From Lachnospiraceae bacterium (GTDB taxonomy: Bacteria; Bacillota; Clostridia; Lachnospirales; Lachnospiraceae): a DNA stretch of 9,893 bases. The notes beneath the pieces are model-generated. The model saw nothing but the letters and a program-made list of their open reading frames with translations, did no database searches and was not told where the DNA came from. Shown piece after piece: positions 1 to 5,934 of this stretch. Each line of letters begins with the position of its first letter. Position 1 is the stretch's first letter. The translations under genes were made by a program, and so were the position numbers. Location of the stretch: NCBI GenBank assembly GCA_017420605.1, contig JAFOIS010000218.1, positions 1 to 9,893 on the forward strand. Direction: 5' to 3'.

Positions 1-527
1 GAAAGGAGCGCGTCTGTGGAACCGGAAAGGAACGAAAGCTCCGGCTGGAACATATCGCCGCCGATCGCGCCCACGATGCCGCGGATGCCGCATTCGTTCA
101 GCGCGTCGATCGACGCATCCATGTAAAAGAGGCTGCCGGTATCCGCAAAACAGGTCGTGCCGTTCTTTGCCATCTCCAGCATGGCTAGGCGCACGCCCGC
201 CCTCTCGAACGCCGCGTCGATATTCGGGAACTCATAGCATTCGAACTTTGTCCACGTATCGTAGACCGAGAAGGTATCCGGCTCGAAACCGCGCGTCAAA
301 TGCTGCCCCACATGTTCGTGCGCGTCGATGAGGCCGGGGTGCACCACCCCGCCCTTTGCGTCATACTGCGGGCCGTCAAAGGCACGGAGGATCTCCTCCG
401 TATCTCCGACCCCGAAGATTCGTCCGCAGATCACGGCGACGGCGCCGTCCTTTATGATCCGGCGCTCCGGATCCATCGTGATCACATATCCGTGAGTGAG
501 GATGAGGTCTGCCTTGATACGCGGCAT
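1..527 (-). CDS. Amidohydrolase (metal-dependent, chlorohydrolase/SAH deaminase-like), N-terminal part
   Basis: Only the first 175 residues are present; the gene runs off the left edge. The start is the ATG at 525-527, preceded by an AAGGAGG ribosome site about 7 bases upstream. Residues 1-60 form the small beta-sandwich typical of composite-domain amidohydrolases, with a VITMDP segment near residues 15-20. The metal-binding strand follows as HPGLIDAHEH (63-72), in which His70 and His72 are the expected HxH metal ligands, and then HLTRGF. Sequences around residues 115-155 (NGTTCFAD, then ECGIRG) match the start of the TIM barrel in the TrzN/AtzA/MTA-SAH deaminase branch. These enzymes hydrolyse C-N or C-Cl bonds, usually deaminating purine- or triazine-like rings, or act on amide or imide rings. 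The remaining metal ligands and substrate residues lie outside the window, so the substrate cannot be called. It is the last visible gene of a co-directional run and follows the SGNH hydrolase by 71 bases. Family assignment is secure, specificity is unknown. Confidence 0.88.
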   Translation of the reverse strand, partial: MPRIKADLILTHGYVITMDPERRIIKDGAVAVICGRIFGVGDTEEILRAFDGPQYDAKGGVVHPGLIDAHEHVGQHLTRGFEPDTFSVYDTWTKFECYEFPNIDAAFERAGVRLAMLEMAKNGTTCFADTGSLFYMDASIDALNECGIRGIVGAIGGDMFQPELSFLSGSTDALL

Positions 528-598
528 GGTACAGCCCTCCTTAGGCAGCGCGGGTTCGGGATGCATTTTCCCTGCAGCCGGTGACAGCGCCAAGAATA

Positions 599-1213
599 TT
601 ATGTCAACTTAAGAATCTCCGCCGCCAGTGCTTCCCCGAGTTTTTTGTGGCTTTCCGCATCCATGTGGCAAAGATCCAGCGGTGAAGGTTCTGCACAGGA
701 CGCCGCGTCAAACCACGGAACGCCGAGTTCTTTCGCCGCCGCTTCCGTCATTTCCGCAAGACGGAGCGAGGCCTCATAGGACGCGGCGCCGGGATAAAGA
801 AGGATCGGTGAGACCAGAAGAAGCTTCGGCCCGTCCGGAAAAACTTTGCTGGTTCCCGGATAGAACGCATTTGCGCCCAGGATCCGTTTCCCGATGACCG
901 TGATGCCGAGACGGTACCCTTCCGGGTCCGTGTAGTTGAGGTCGTTCGTTCCCAGCATAACAACTGCGAGATCAAGAGGCTTTGCCCGGTACAGCGAATA
1001 GCCGAGGCCGGCAAGGCCGTTCCGGCACTGGTTTGCCGGATCGTCGTAGATCGTGCTCCGGCCGTTGATCCCGTCCTCTATGATCCGGTATTCCGGCCCG
1101 AGGATCTTCGATACGACGCCCGTCCAGCGGACGTCTTCCGGAAGGCGCGTTAAGACGCCCGGCGTACATCCCCAGGTATTGCTGTCACCGTAACACAGGA
1201 TATTCTTCGGCAT
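599..1213 (-). CDS. SGNH/GDSL-family hydrolase (esterase or acyltransferase-like)
   Basis: A 204-residue soluble protein with no signal peptide, so it should act in the cytoplasm. All four SGNH blocks are visible: block I GDSNTWG with nucleophile Ser11, block II GINGRST with Gly51 (oxyanion), block III GTND at 88-91 with the Asn, and block V DLCHMD with Asp180 and His183 completing the triad. The pattern (ILCYGDSNTWG, DVRWTG, GTND) resembles the small arylesterase/acyltransferase group typified by Mycobacterium smegmatis MsAcT; that resemblance is from memory. Such enzymes hydrolyse or transfer small acyl groups. The ATG at 1211-1213 was chosen because an AGAGGTG ribosome site precedes it and the protein then begins directly at block I. 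The same open frame extends to 1360, but that stretch overlaps the upstream gene and looks non-coding. It lies 49 bases after the oxidoreductase gene. A role in removing an acyl group from the operon's substrate is inference. Confidence 0.88.
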   Translation of the reverse strand: MPKNILCYGDSNTWGCTPGVLTRLPEDVRWTGVVSKILGPEYRIIEDGINGRSTIYDDPANQCRNGLAGLGYSLYRAKPLDLAVVMLGTNDLNYTDPEGYRLGITVIGKRILGANAFYPGTSKVFPDGPKLLLVSPILLYPGAASYEASLRLAEMTEAAAKELGVPWFDAASCAEPSPLDLCHMDAESHKKLGEALAAEILKLT

Positions 1214-1255
1214 AATACGATGCACCTCTCTTACTTTCTGTTCAGCGTCATGAAA

Positions 1256-1273
1256 CGCCGCCTTACTGCGGCG
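1256..1273 (-). terminator. Short GC hairpin overlapping the oxidoreductase stop codon
   Basis: The arms CGCCGC and GCGGCG form a 6-bp all-GC stem with a 6-base loop, and the loop contains the TAA stop of the Gfo/Idh/MocA gene. In the transcript the stem is followed by UUUC. The form is like the larger hairpin after the aminotransferase gene, but it is short and could be chance in GC-rich DNA. It may modulate expression of the downstream SGNH hydrolase, which starts about 43 bases later. Confidence 0.25.
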
Positions 1274-2252
1274 CAAGGCGCACCATGACGCCCTCCCTCG
1301 ACGAACGGTAGAGTTCGTCGGCGATCTCGAGCGCACGTACCCCGTCGAACGCGGTGGCAAGATCCGGGCTGCCGGCGCCCTTCATGCACTGCTGAAAAGC
1401 GGTATGCTCCCGGATGAACGACTGCACTCTTTCTTCTTTGGAAAAGACATGATCAAGGTCGTTTCCGTCATAGTATCTGACCTGAACGGAAGCAAAATCA
1501 CAGGAAAGGAACCCTTTCTCCGCGACCACCTCGAACGAACGCCCGCGCGCGCGGCCCCGCTCCTGGATGTAGTCGAAATGCACCGTCGCCGTCATTCCGT
1601 TTTCCAGTTTCATCATCACTTCCGCATTGTCGTCGACGGTCCGGTCCGCTTTCAGTGTGCTTTCCGCGAAGCAGGCCCCGCAAAGCGGCTCTCCGAAGAA
1701 ATACCGGAGATAATCGATCTCGTGCGTGTAATCGTAAATGATGCCCCCGCCGGTCTCATAGGACTTCCGGTAGGTCGTCCGCGCAAAATCCAGCGTTTCG
1801 GGCGCCGCAAGGATCGCCCGCACGGAAATGATCTTTCCGAGGCTGCCCCCGCCAAGGATCTCCCTGACATAGGGAAGCGCCGGGTAAAACCGGAGCGGAT
1901 ATCCGACAAAAAGCTTCCTGCCGCATCTTTCCGCAGCTTCCATCATCCGCCGTCCCGCCGCCGCGTTCGCTGCGATGGGCTTTTCACAGAGCACGTCGGC
2001 GCCGTGTTCCATGGCATAGACCGAAGGCGCTTCATGCAGATGGTTCGGCGTGCACACGATCACCGCGTCGAACGCCGTGTTCGCAAATGCCTCCTCATAG
2101 GAAGCGTACCGTTCCGCTATGCCGAACTGTTCCCCGGTAGCCGCCAGATTCTGCGGGATGGGATCGCAGATCGCGATCTCCTCTCCCATCCTCTGCAGCG
2201 CCTGCGCATGCATCCTCGAAATAGAACCGCAGCCGATGATCAGATATTTCAT
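1263..2252 (-). CDS. Gfo/Idh/MocA-family NAD(P)-dependent oxidoreductase
   Basis: A 329-residue protein of normal family length. The N-terminal Rossmann domain starts at residue 1 with the dinucleotide motif GCGSISRMHA (7-16). The loop VCTPNHLH (66-73) and the EKPIA motif (90-94, with Lys91) are hallmarks of the family. The C-terminal alpha/beta substrate domain carries the GGGIIYDYTHEIDYL segment (168-182), where Asp174 and His177 occupy the usual catalytic positions. These enzymes oxidise or reduce a hydroxyl or oxo group on sugars, inositols or related polyols with NAD(P); the cofactor preference is not readable here. The start ATG at 2250-2252 has a GGGGAGG ribosome site about 9 bases upstream, inside the 18-base gap after the preceding aldolase-like gene, suggesting cotranscription. 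A hairpin covers the stop codon. The class call is firm, while the substrate is unknown. Confidence 0.93.
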   Translation of the reverse strand: MKYLIIGCGSISRMHAQALQRMGEEIAICDPIPQNLAATGEQFGIAERYASYEEAFANTAFDAVIVCTPNHLHEAPSVYAMEHGADVLCEKPIAANAAAGRRMMEAAERCGRKLFVGYPLRFYPALPYVREILGGGSLGKIISVRAILAAPETLDFARTTYRKSYETGGGIIYDYTHEIDYLRYFFGEPLCGACFAESTLKADRTVDDNAEVMMKLENGMTATVHFDYIQERGRARGRSFEVVAEKGFLSCDFASVQVRYYDGNDLDHVFSKEERVQSFIREHTAFQQCMKGAGSPDLATAFDGVRALEIADELYRSSREGVMVRLAPQ

Positions 2253-2270
2253 TTTCGTTTTCCTCCCCGG

Positions 2271-3200
2271 TCAGATAAGTTGCCGCTTTGCAAGAAAATC
2301 CTTCAGTTTCTCCATCTGCGCATCGGTGATTGTGCTGTACGGCATGCGGATCCGGCGCGTCGTGATCCCGGCGATCTCCATCATACCGTGGATCCCGGCG
2401 TCGAAATGCACGCCGTTTTCTGCGCAGAAGTTGAAGAAATCGACTTCATACGTATCAATGATGCGCACGCATTCGCGGGTGTTCCCCTCCGTCCATGCTT
2501 TCCAGAACGCTTCATCGACCTTCGGGAAGCATCGCATATAGATCGAAAGATACCCGTCCGCGCCGTAGGGCGCCTCTTCCATGAAGAAGCCGGCCGTCCC
2601 GCCGGACATAAACGCGAACTTGTCGCGGATGATACTGCCAAGACGCCTGCCGTAGGGCGACGCCACGTCGTCTTTCACACCGACGATCCCGTCTTCCGGG
2701 GTCAGTTTCTCAAACACGGAAAGCGGGATGCCCCTGTTGTTCATGGCATTCGTAAGAATCATGACCGGCATGACCGAGCCGACAGCCTTATAATACTGTA
2801 CAAGAAGCTCCGGATCCGCGTGCTGCGCCCAGTCCGGCGCAAACGGGATCACGACGTCTGTCCCGAACTCCCGGCACTTTTCGGCGAACTCGACGGACTG
2901 GAACAGCGGCCATTTCCGTCCGCAGCCGATCACCATCGCCCGGTGCGCCGCCCGCTCTGTCACAAACCGTGTTAGTTCCAGGCATTCCGCGTCGGAGAGG
3001 ATCGAAAGCAGGCTGTCGCCGTAGGTAAGGAGCAGGGTCTTCGCCCCGTTTGCAAGGAGGAAATCGACCGTATTCGCGATCCCGTCCCAGTCCAGTTCCT
3101 CATTCTCGAGGAAACTCGGACATACCGAGGGCAGCGGTCCGGTGATCGCTTCCCTGACACGGGCAACACTGTAACAGTTGTTATCATTGAGCCAGCTCAT
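2271..3200 (-). CDS. Divergent DapA/N-acetylneuraminate lyase-family protein lacking the catalytic Tyr
   Basis: A 309-residue TIM-barrel protein of the DHDPS/NAL superfamily (class I aldolases and dehydratases that use a lysine Schiff base with a 2-oxo acid). The Schiff-base lysine is visible as Lys176 in IVGVKDD. The late barrel segment SGGTAGFF (199-206) followed by GADG also matches the family. Two key sites are altered. The GTTGE-type loop reads LTYGD (58-62), and the position of the catalytic Tyr (the YN step before the lysine) reads LTN, so Thr150 stands where Tyr is expected. The N-terminus is roughly 15 residues longer than typical. The start ATG at 3198-3200 follows an AGAGGAGG ribosome site with good spacing. 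It lies 45 bases after a second family member and 18 bases before the oxidoreductase. It may have changed chemistry, work in a mixed oligomer, or be a dehydratase-like variant. The fold is secure and the reaction is not known. Confidence 0.85.
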   Translation of the reverse strand: MSWLNDNNCYSVARVREAITGPLPSVCPSFLENEELDWDGIANTVDFLLANGAKTLLLTYGDSLLSILSDAECLELTRFVTERAAHRAMVIGCGRKWPLFQSVEFAEKCREFGTDVVIPFAPDWAQHADPELLVQYYKAVGSVMPVMILTNAMNNRGIPLSVFEKLTPEDGIVGVKDDVASPYGRRLGSIIRDKFAFMSGGTAGFFMEEAPYGADGYLSIYMRCFPKVDEAFWKAWTEGNTRECVRIIDTYEVDFFNFCAENGVHFDAGIHGMMEIAGITTRRIRMPYSTITDAQMEKLKDFLAKRQLI

Positions 3201-3245
3201 GCTTTTGCCTCCTCTTTACGTCTGCGCAGGCCCTATGCACAGACC

Positions 3246-4136
3246 TTACAGTTCTCCGATGCGTTTCATTTCCCTGCGGACCGCTTCCACTGTCTCTTCC
3301 GTGATGCCCGTGCAGTAGTCCGGCGCGAAGTTGCCCGCAAACCCGAGCATGTTCATCGCGGCGGTAAAGCATGGCCACAGGTTGTTTGCAAGGAAGAAGT
3401 CCCGAAGATCAAGGATATTGGTCAGGTATTTCGCAGCCGCCGCATAGTCGCCCGCCTTCATGGACCGGTCGAGCATGCTGAAATTGTACGGCGTGCAGGA
3501 CGGCATGCCGTCGAGGTAGTTCGTAAGGCCCCATTTGAATCCGATATCGAAGACGTCCATACCGGAGAAGCAGCACAGGAAATCATCCGGGACTTCCCCG
3601 CATACTTTCAGTTTCCGGAGCATATACATATCGTTCGATTTGATCCCGGCAAGGTTCGGCACCGTCTTTACAAGTTCCACGACAATGTCGTACGTGATCT
3701 TGCTCTGCGTCACGCTCGGAAGATCGTAGAGGACGATATTGTGAGACGTGTATGCAGCGACACGCTTATAGTAATTCAGGATCTCTTCCCCGGTGCAGGC
3801 TTCATAGTACGGCGTGGTGAGTACGAAAGCAGAAAGAGGGATATCCTCCATGAGTTCGAACCGCTCGCGGGCACGCTGGATCGAGCAGTCCATCGCTCCG
3901 ACGAAAACAGGGACCCTTCCCGCCGCCTGATCGACGACGGCGGCAGCGGTCTTCCGTGTTTCCGCCATGCGGATGAACGCCTGCTGTCCCATGCTCCCCA
4001 TGCACAGGATCGCGCTGCAGCCGGCTTCGATCATCCGTTCCGTCTCCGCACGGATACTGTCCTCGACAAGATAACCTTCCTCATCCAGCGGGGTTCCGAT
4101 CGCGGGGATAAAGCCCGGCTTAACTGTAATACCCAT
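3246..4136 (-). CDS. DapA/N-acetylneuraminate lyase-family aldolase or dehydratase
   Basis: A 296-residue protein, the usual length for the DHDPS/NAL superfamily. The substrate loop is MGSMGQ (46-51) in place of GTTGE. The catalytic tyrosine is present as Tyr137 in VLYDLP, and the Schiff-base lysine is Lys166 in LAGIKSND. A conserved barrel segment, SGMD (191-194), follows. The Arg after the Tyr loop that true dihydrodipicolinate synthase uses to bind aspartate semialdehyde is not seen; the local sequence is PSVTQ. A genuine lysine-biosynthesis dapA is therefore unlikely, and an aldolase or dehydratase acting on another 2-oxo acid is preferred. The ATG at 4134-4136 follows a GAGAGGAG ribosome site. 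The frame stays open upstream to 4418, but that part is Arg/Ser-rich and overlaps the aminotransferase gene, so it was excluded. It lies 85 bases after the aminotransferase, with a hairpin between, and 45 bases before its divergent paralog. Confidence 0.88.
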   Translation of the reverse strand: MGITVKPGFIPAIGTPLDEEGYLVEDSIRAETERMIEAGCSAILCMGSMGQQAFIRMAETRKTAAAVVDQAAGRVPVFVGAMDCSIQRARERFELMEDIPLSAFVLTTPYYEACTGEEILNYYKRVAAYTSHNIVLYDLPSVTQSKITYDIVVELVKTVPNLAGIKSNDMYMLRKLKVCGEVPDDFLCCFSGMDVFDIGFKWGLTNYLDGMPSCTPYNFSMLDRSMKAGDYAAAAKYLTNILDLRDFFLANNLWPCFTAAMNMLGFAGNFAPDYCTGITEETVEAVRREMKRIGEL

Positions 4137-4185
4137 AATCGAATTCTCCTCTCCCCGGTCTATGCCGGTACTTCCGCAACAGGAA

Positions 4186-4207
4186 AGCCGCGGTGCATAC
4201 CGCGGCT
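4186..4207 (-). terminator. GC-rich hairpin after the aminotransferase gene (possible weak terminator or processing site)
   Basis: A perfect inverted repeat with arms AGCCGCGG and CCGCGGCT (8 bp, seven of them G-C) encloses a 6-base loop. In the minus-strand transcript it lies 14 bases past the aminotransferase stop and is followed by UUUCC, a very short U run. That argues for partial termination, an RNA-processing boundary or mRNA stabilisation rather than full termination. The DapA-like gene begins about 50 bases further on, and no clear promoter was found in between. Confidence 0.45.
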
Positions 4208-4221
4208 CGACTGCTGATAGT

Positions 4222-5151
4222 TTACCGGTACTGTATCGGTTCCGCCTCCGTGATCTCTTTCCAGAGGTCTTTGCCGACGCGCTTTCCCCATGCCTCGAGG
4301 ACCTTCCGGAACATCGGGTAGTTCTTCCCGTCGCCGATGATCTGCCCGTTGAAGCGGCTGATCGGCGCAAGACAGTACGGAGATGTGGTGACCCAGGCTT
4401 CATCCGCGTTGACCACATCGTAGATCATGATATCTTCTTCTATGAAGGGGATCCCCATTTCGGTGACGATCTCCTTGACGGTCTGGAGGCTGATGCCCCA
4501 GAGGATATTGCGGGCACGCGGTGAAACGACCGCGCCGTCCCGGTAGATCACGATATTGGATCCGCCTGTCTCGCAGATGTTCCCGAACTGGTCCATATAG
4601 ACTGCATATATATCCGGATCCATGGAGGCTACGATATGGTCGCCGACCCACATGTGCAGGCGGTTGCGGTTCTTCCCTTTGGGTGAGACCATCTGTGCCG
4701 GCAGGTGCGGGATCGGCGCGGTGGCCATGTGGACGCCTTCCGTATAATACTTCTTCCATGCGTTGAGCGGCAGCGGGAAAACATGCTGCGCATATGTCGG
4801 CTCCAGCGGCCCGGCCTTCATAGCTGATCCGGCGTACGTCCAGTTGACGCCGGGCGTCACGTAGAAGCACATGCCGAATTCGCACTCCGGATAGATCTCC
4901 GCGTTCCGTTCAAAAAGCTGATTGCTGATCTCACATACTTCTTCCTGCGTATGCGGGATGGTGAGATAGGCGTTTTTTGCCGCCTTGAAGAAGCGGTCGA
5001 CGTGCTCTTCCAGACGGAATGCCTTATGGTTGAAGGTCCGCACAAAATCCGTCACCGACGCACCGTTGGTGATGCCGATATCCATCACGGAAATTTTGCA
5101 CTGGCTGACCGGCACGTACTCCCCGTTGAGATACGCAATGAGTTCGCTCAT
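4222..5151 (-). CDS. Class IV PLP-dependent aminotransferase (BCAT/D-amino acid transaminase-like)
   Basis: A 309-residue protein matching fold-type IV aminotransferases in length and domain order. The N-terminal domain has the family signature FRLEEHVDRFFKAAK (45-59). The lysine for the PLP Schiff base lies in the segment VSPKGKNRNRLHMW (155-168); Lys160 fits the spacing of D-amino acid transaminase, and Lys158 fits that of IlvE. The downstream cofactor-binding block is ICETGGSNIV (192-201), with Glu194 at the position that contacts the PLP pyridine nitrogen. GISLQTVKEI (219-228), the phosphate-binding turn, and the late block TTSPYCLAPIS (255-265) follow. It should exchange an amino group between an amino acid and a 2-oxo acid. 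Which one, and whether L, D or (R)-amine, cannot be read. The start ATG at 5149-5151 has an AGGAGG site 8 bases upstream. It lies 80 bases after adk, across a strong hairpin, and is first in the run of metabolic genes. Confidence 0.88.
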   Translation of the reverse strand: MSELIAYLNGEYVPVSQCKISVMDIGITNGASVTDFVRTFNHKAFRLEEHVDRFFKAAKNAYLTIPHTQEEVCEISNQLFERNAEIYPECEFGMCFYVTPGVNWTYAGSAMKAGPLEPTYAQHVFPLPLNAWKKYYTEGVHMATAPIPHLPAQMVSPKGKNRNRLHMWVGDHIVASMDPDIYAVYMDQFGNICETGGSNIVIYRDGAVVSPRARNILWGISLQTVKEIVTEMGIPFIEEDIMIYDVVNADEAWVTTSPYCLAPISRFNGQIIGDGKNYPMFRKVLEAWGKRVGKDLWKEITEAEPIQYR

Positions 5152-5159
5152 TTCTCACT

Positions 5160-5165
5160 CCTCCT
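5160..5165 (-). promoter_or_regulatory. Shine-Dalgarno site of the aminotransferase gene
   Basis: AGGAGG sits 8 bases before the ATG at 5149-5151 and about 12 bases past the outer stem of the upstream hairpin, so folding of that hairpin should leave it accessible. It fixes the start used for the aminotransferase. Confidence 0.8.
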
Positions 5166-5177
5166 AAGGTGTTCAAT

Positions 5178-5215
5178 AACACGCCGGAACGCTGTCTGCG
5201 TTCCGGCATTGTGTT
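5178..5215 (-). terminator. Strong bipartite hairpin after adk
   Basis: The core is a perfect 10-bp inverted repeat (GCCGGAACGC at 5183-5192 and its complement at 5198-5207) with a 5-base loop. An outer 5-bp stem (AACAC at 5178-5182 with GTGTT at 5211-5215) extends it across a 3-base bulge. It begins 16 bases past the adk stop in the minus-strand transcript, the expected place for an intrinsic terminator. The tail after the core stem is GUGUUAUUG rather than a clean U tract, so termination may be partial. The next gene starts only 26 bases later. If it terminates fully, that gene needs a promoter overlapping the adk end, and none is evident. Confidence 0.6.
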
Positions 5216-5231
5216 CTTTCCGTGTTCAGTT

Positions 5232-5873
5232 TTATGTAAGAGCAATGACCAGGTTCGCGGTCACCGCGTCGATCGGCTGCGTGCCGTCAACGGTCACGAC
5301 CCGTCCGCTCTTCTCATAATAATCGATGAGCGGCTGCGTCTCCCGGTGATAGACCGAAAGGCGGTTCAGGACCGTTTCCGGCGCATCGTCCGGACGCTGG
5401 GCAAGCGCCGCGCCGCAGCGGTCGCAGATCCCGTCTTTGACCGGCGGATGGTAAATGAGGTGATAGGAGTCGCCGCAGGAGGGGCAGATCCGGCGTCCCG
5501 CCATACGTTCTACGATGACTTCATCCGGTACGTCGACGTTCGCGGCATAATCCAGCTTATGCCCTCTTTTGGCAAGCATCTCGTCCAACGCGACCGCCTG
5601 CGGGATCGTGCGCGGGAATCCGTCCAGGATATATCCCTTCTCGCAGTCCGGCTGCGAAATGCGGTCTTCGACCAGCGCACAGGTCAGCGAATCCGGCACC
5701 AGTTCGCCCCGTTCGATGATGGCTTTTACCTTTACGCCGAGTTCGGTCCCCTGTTTGATGTTGGACCGGAAGATCTCGCCGGTCGAGATCGTCGGGATGC
5801 CGAAATGTTTCGCAAGCCGCTCCGTCTGTGTGCCTTTGCCGGCGCCGGGGGCGCCCAACATGATCATGCGCAT
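5232..5873 (-). CDS. adk: Adenylate kinase
   Basis: A 213-residue cytosolic enzyme that interconverts ATP + AMP and 2 ADP. The P-loop GAPGAGKGT spans 7-15, with Lys13. The AMP-binding region includes TISTGEIFR (28-36) and LDGFPRT (83-89), with Arg36 and Arg88. The long-form LID domain carries Cys130, Cys133, Cys150 and Cys153 in a C-x2-C-x16-C-x2-C pattern, the structural zinc site common in Gram-positive adenylate kinases. DDAPETVLNRL (162-172) closes the LID. The ATG at 5871-5873 was chosen because AGGAGG lies 7 bases upstream and the P-loop then sits at the normal distance from the N-terminus; an in-frame extension to 5963 overlaps the previous gene. adk often sits between secY and map/infA in ribosomal-protein operons. 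Here it follows an LtaS-like gene by 61 bases and is followed by a hairpin, so this is a displaced or additional copy. Confidence 0.97.
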   Translation of the reverse strand: MRMIMLGAPGAGKGTQTERLAKHFGIPTISTGEIFRSNIKQGTELGVKVKAIIERGELVPDSLTCALVEDRISQPDCEKGYILDGFPRTIPQAVALDEMLAKRGHKLDYAANVDVPDEVIVERMAGRRICPSCGDSYHLIYHPPVKDGICDRCGAALAQRPDDAPETVLNRLSVYHRETQPLIDYYEKSGRVVTVDGTQPIDAVTANLVIALT

Positions 5874-5880
5874 AATCTGA

Positions 5881-5886
5881 CCTCCT
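5881..5886 (-). promoter_or_regulatory. Shine-Dalgarno site of adk
   Basis: A consensus AGGAGG with a 7-base spacer precedes the adk ATG. It decides the start against an upstream in-frame alternative that would overlap the LtaS-like gene. Confidence 0.8.
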
Positions 5887-5934
5887 GGTTTATATTGACA
5901 TAGCCGCTGTCCGTCCTGCCGAAGCAGACGCCGT

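Noticed and set aside
582..607. TTGACA directly followed by TAATAT in minus-strand sense at the end of the SGNH gene, resembling promoter elements for the amidohydrolase gene.
   Set aside because: The two hexamers abut instead of being 16-18 bases apart, and no matching partner lies at proper spacing for either; the TTGACA is made of the final Leu-Thr codons.
1214..1360. An N-terminal extension of the SGNH hydrolase by 49 residues.
   Set aside because: It overlaps the end of the oxidoreductase gene and is Arg/Ser-rich; the ATG at 1211-1213 has its own ribosome site and places block I at the normal distance.
1404..2975. A 523-codon open frame on the plus strand, opposite the oxidoreductase and second DapA-like genes.
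   Set aside because: The translation is Arg/His/Pro-rich with no recognisable domain, spans two well-supported minus-strand genes and their junction, and fits the antisense frames left open by GC-rich codon use.
3246..4136. Naming the first DapA-like gene dapA (dihydrodipicolinate synthase).
   Set aside because: The GTTGE loop is GSMGQ and the Arg expected after the Tyr loop is absent; the context is catabolic-looking rather than lysine biosynthesis.
4137..4418. A 94-residue N-terminal extension of the first DapA-like protein.
   Set aside because: It overlaps the 3' end of the aminotransferase gene and has low-complexity Arg/Ser composition, whereas the ATG at 4134-4136 has a good ribosome site and gives normal family length.
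5916..5927. CTGC-TTCG-GCAG hairpin (cUUCGg tetraloop) on the minus strand between the LtaS-like gene and adk.
   Set aside because: The stem has only 4 bp plus a possible wobble and no U tract follows, so neither a terminator nor a regulatory role can be supported.
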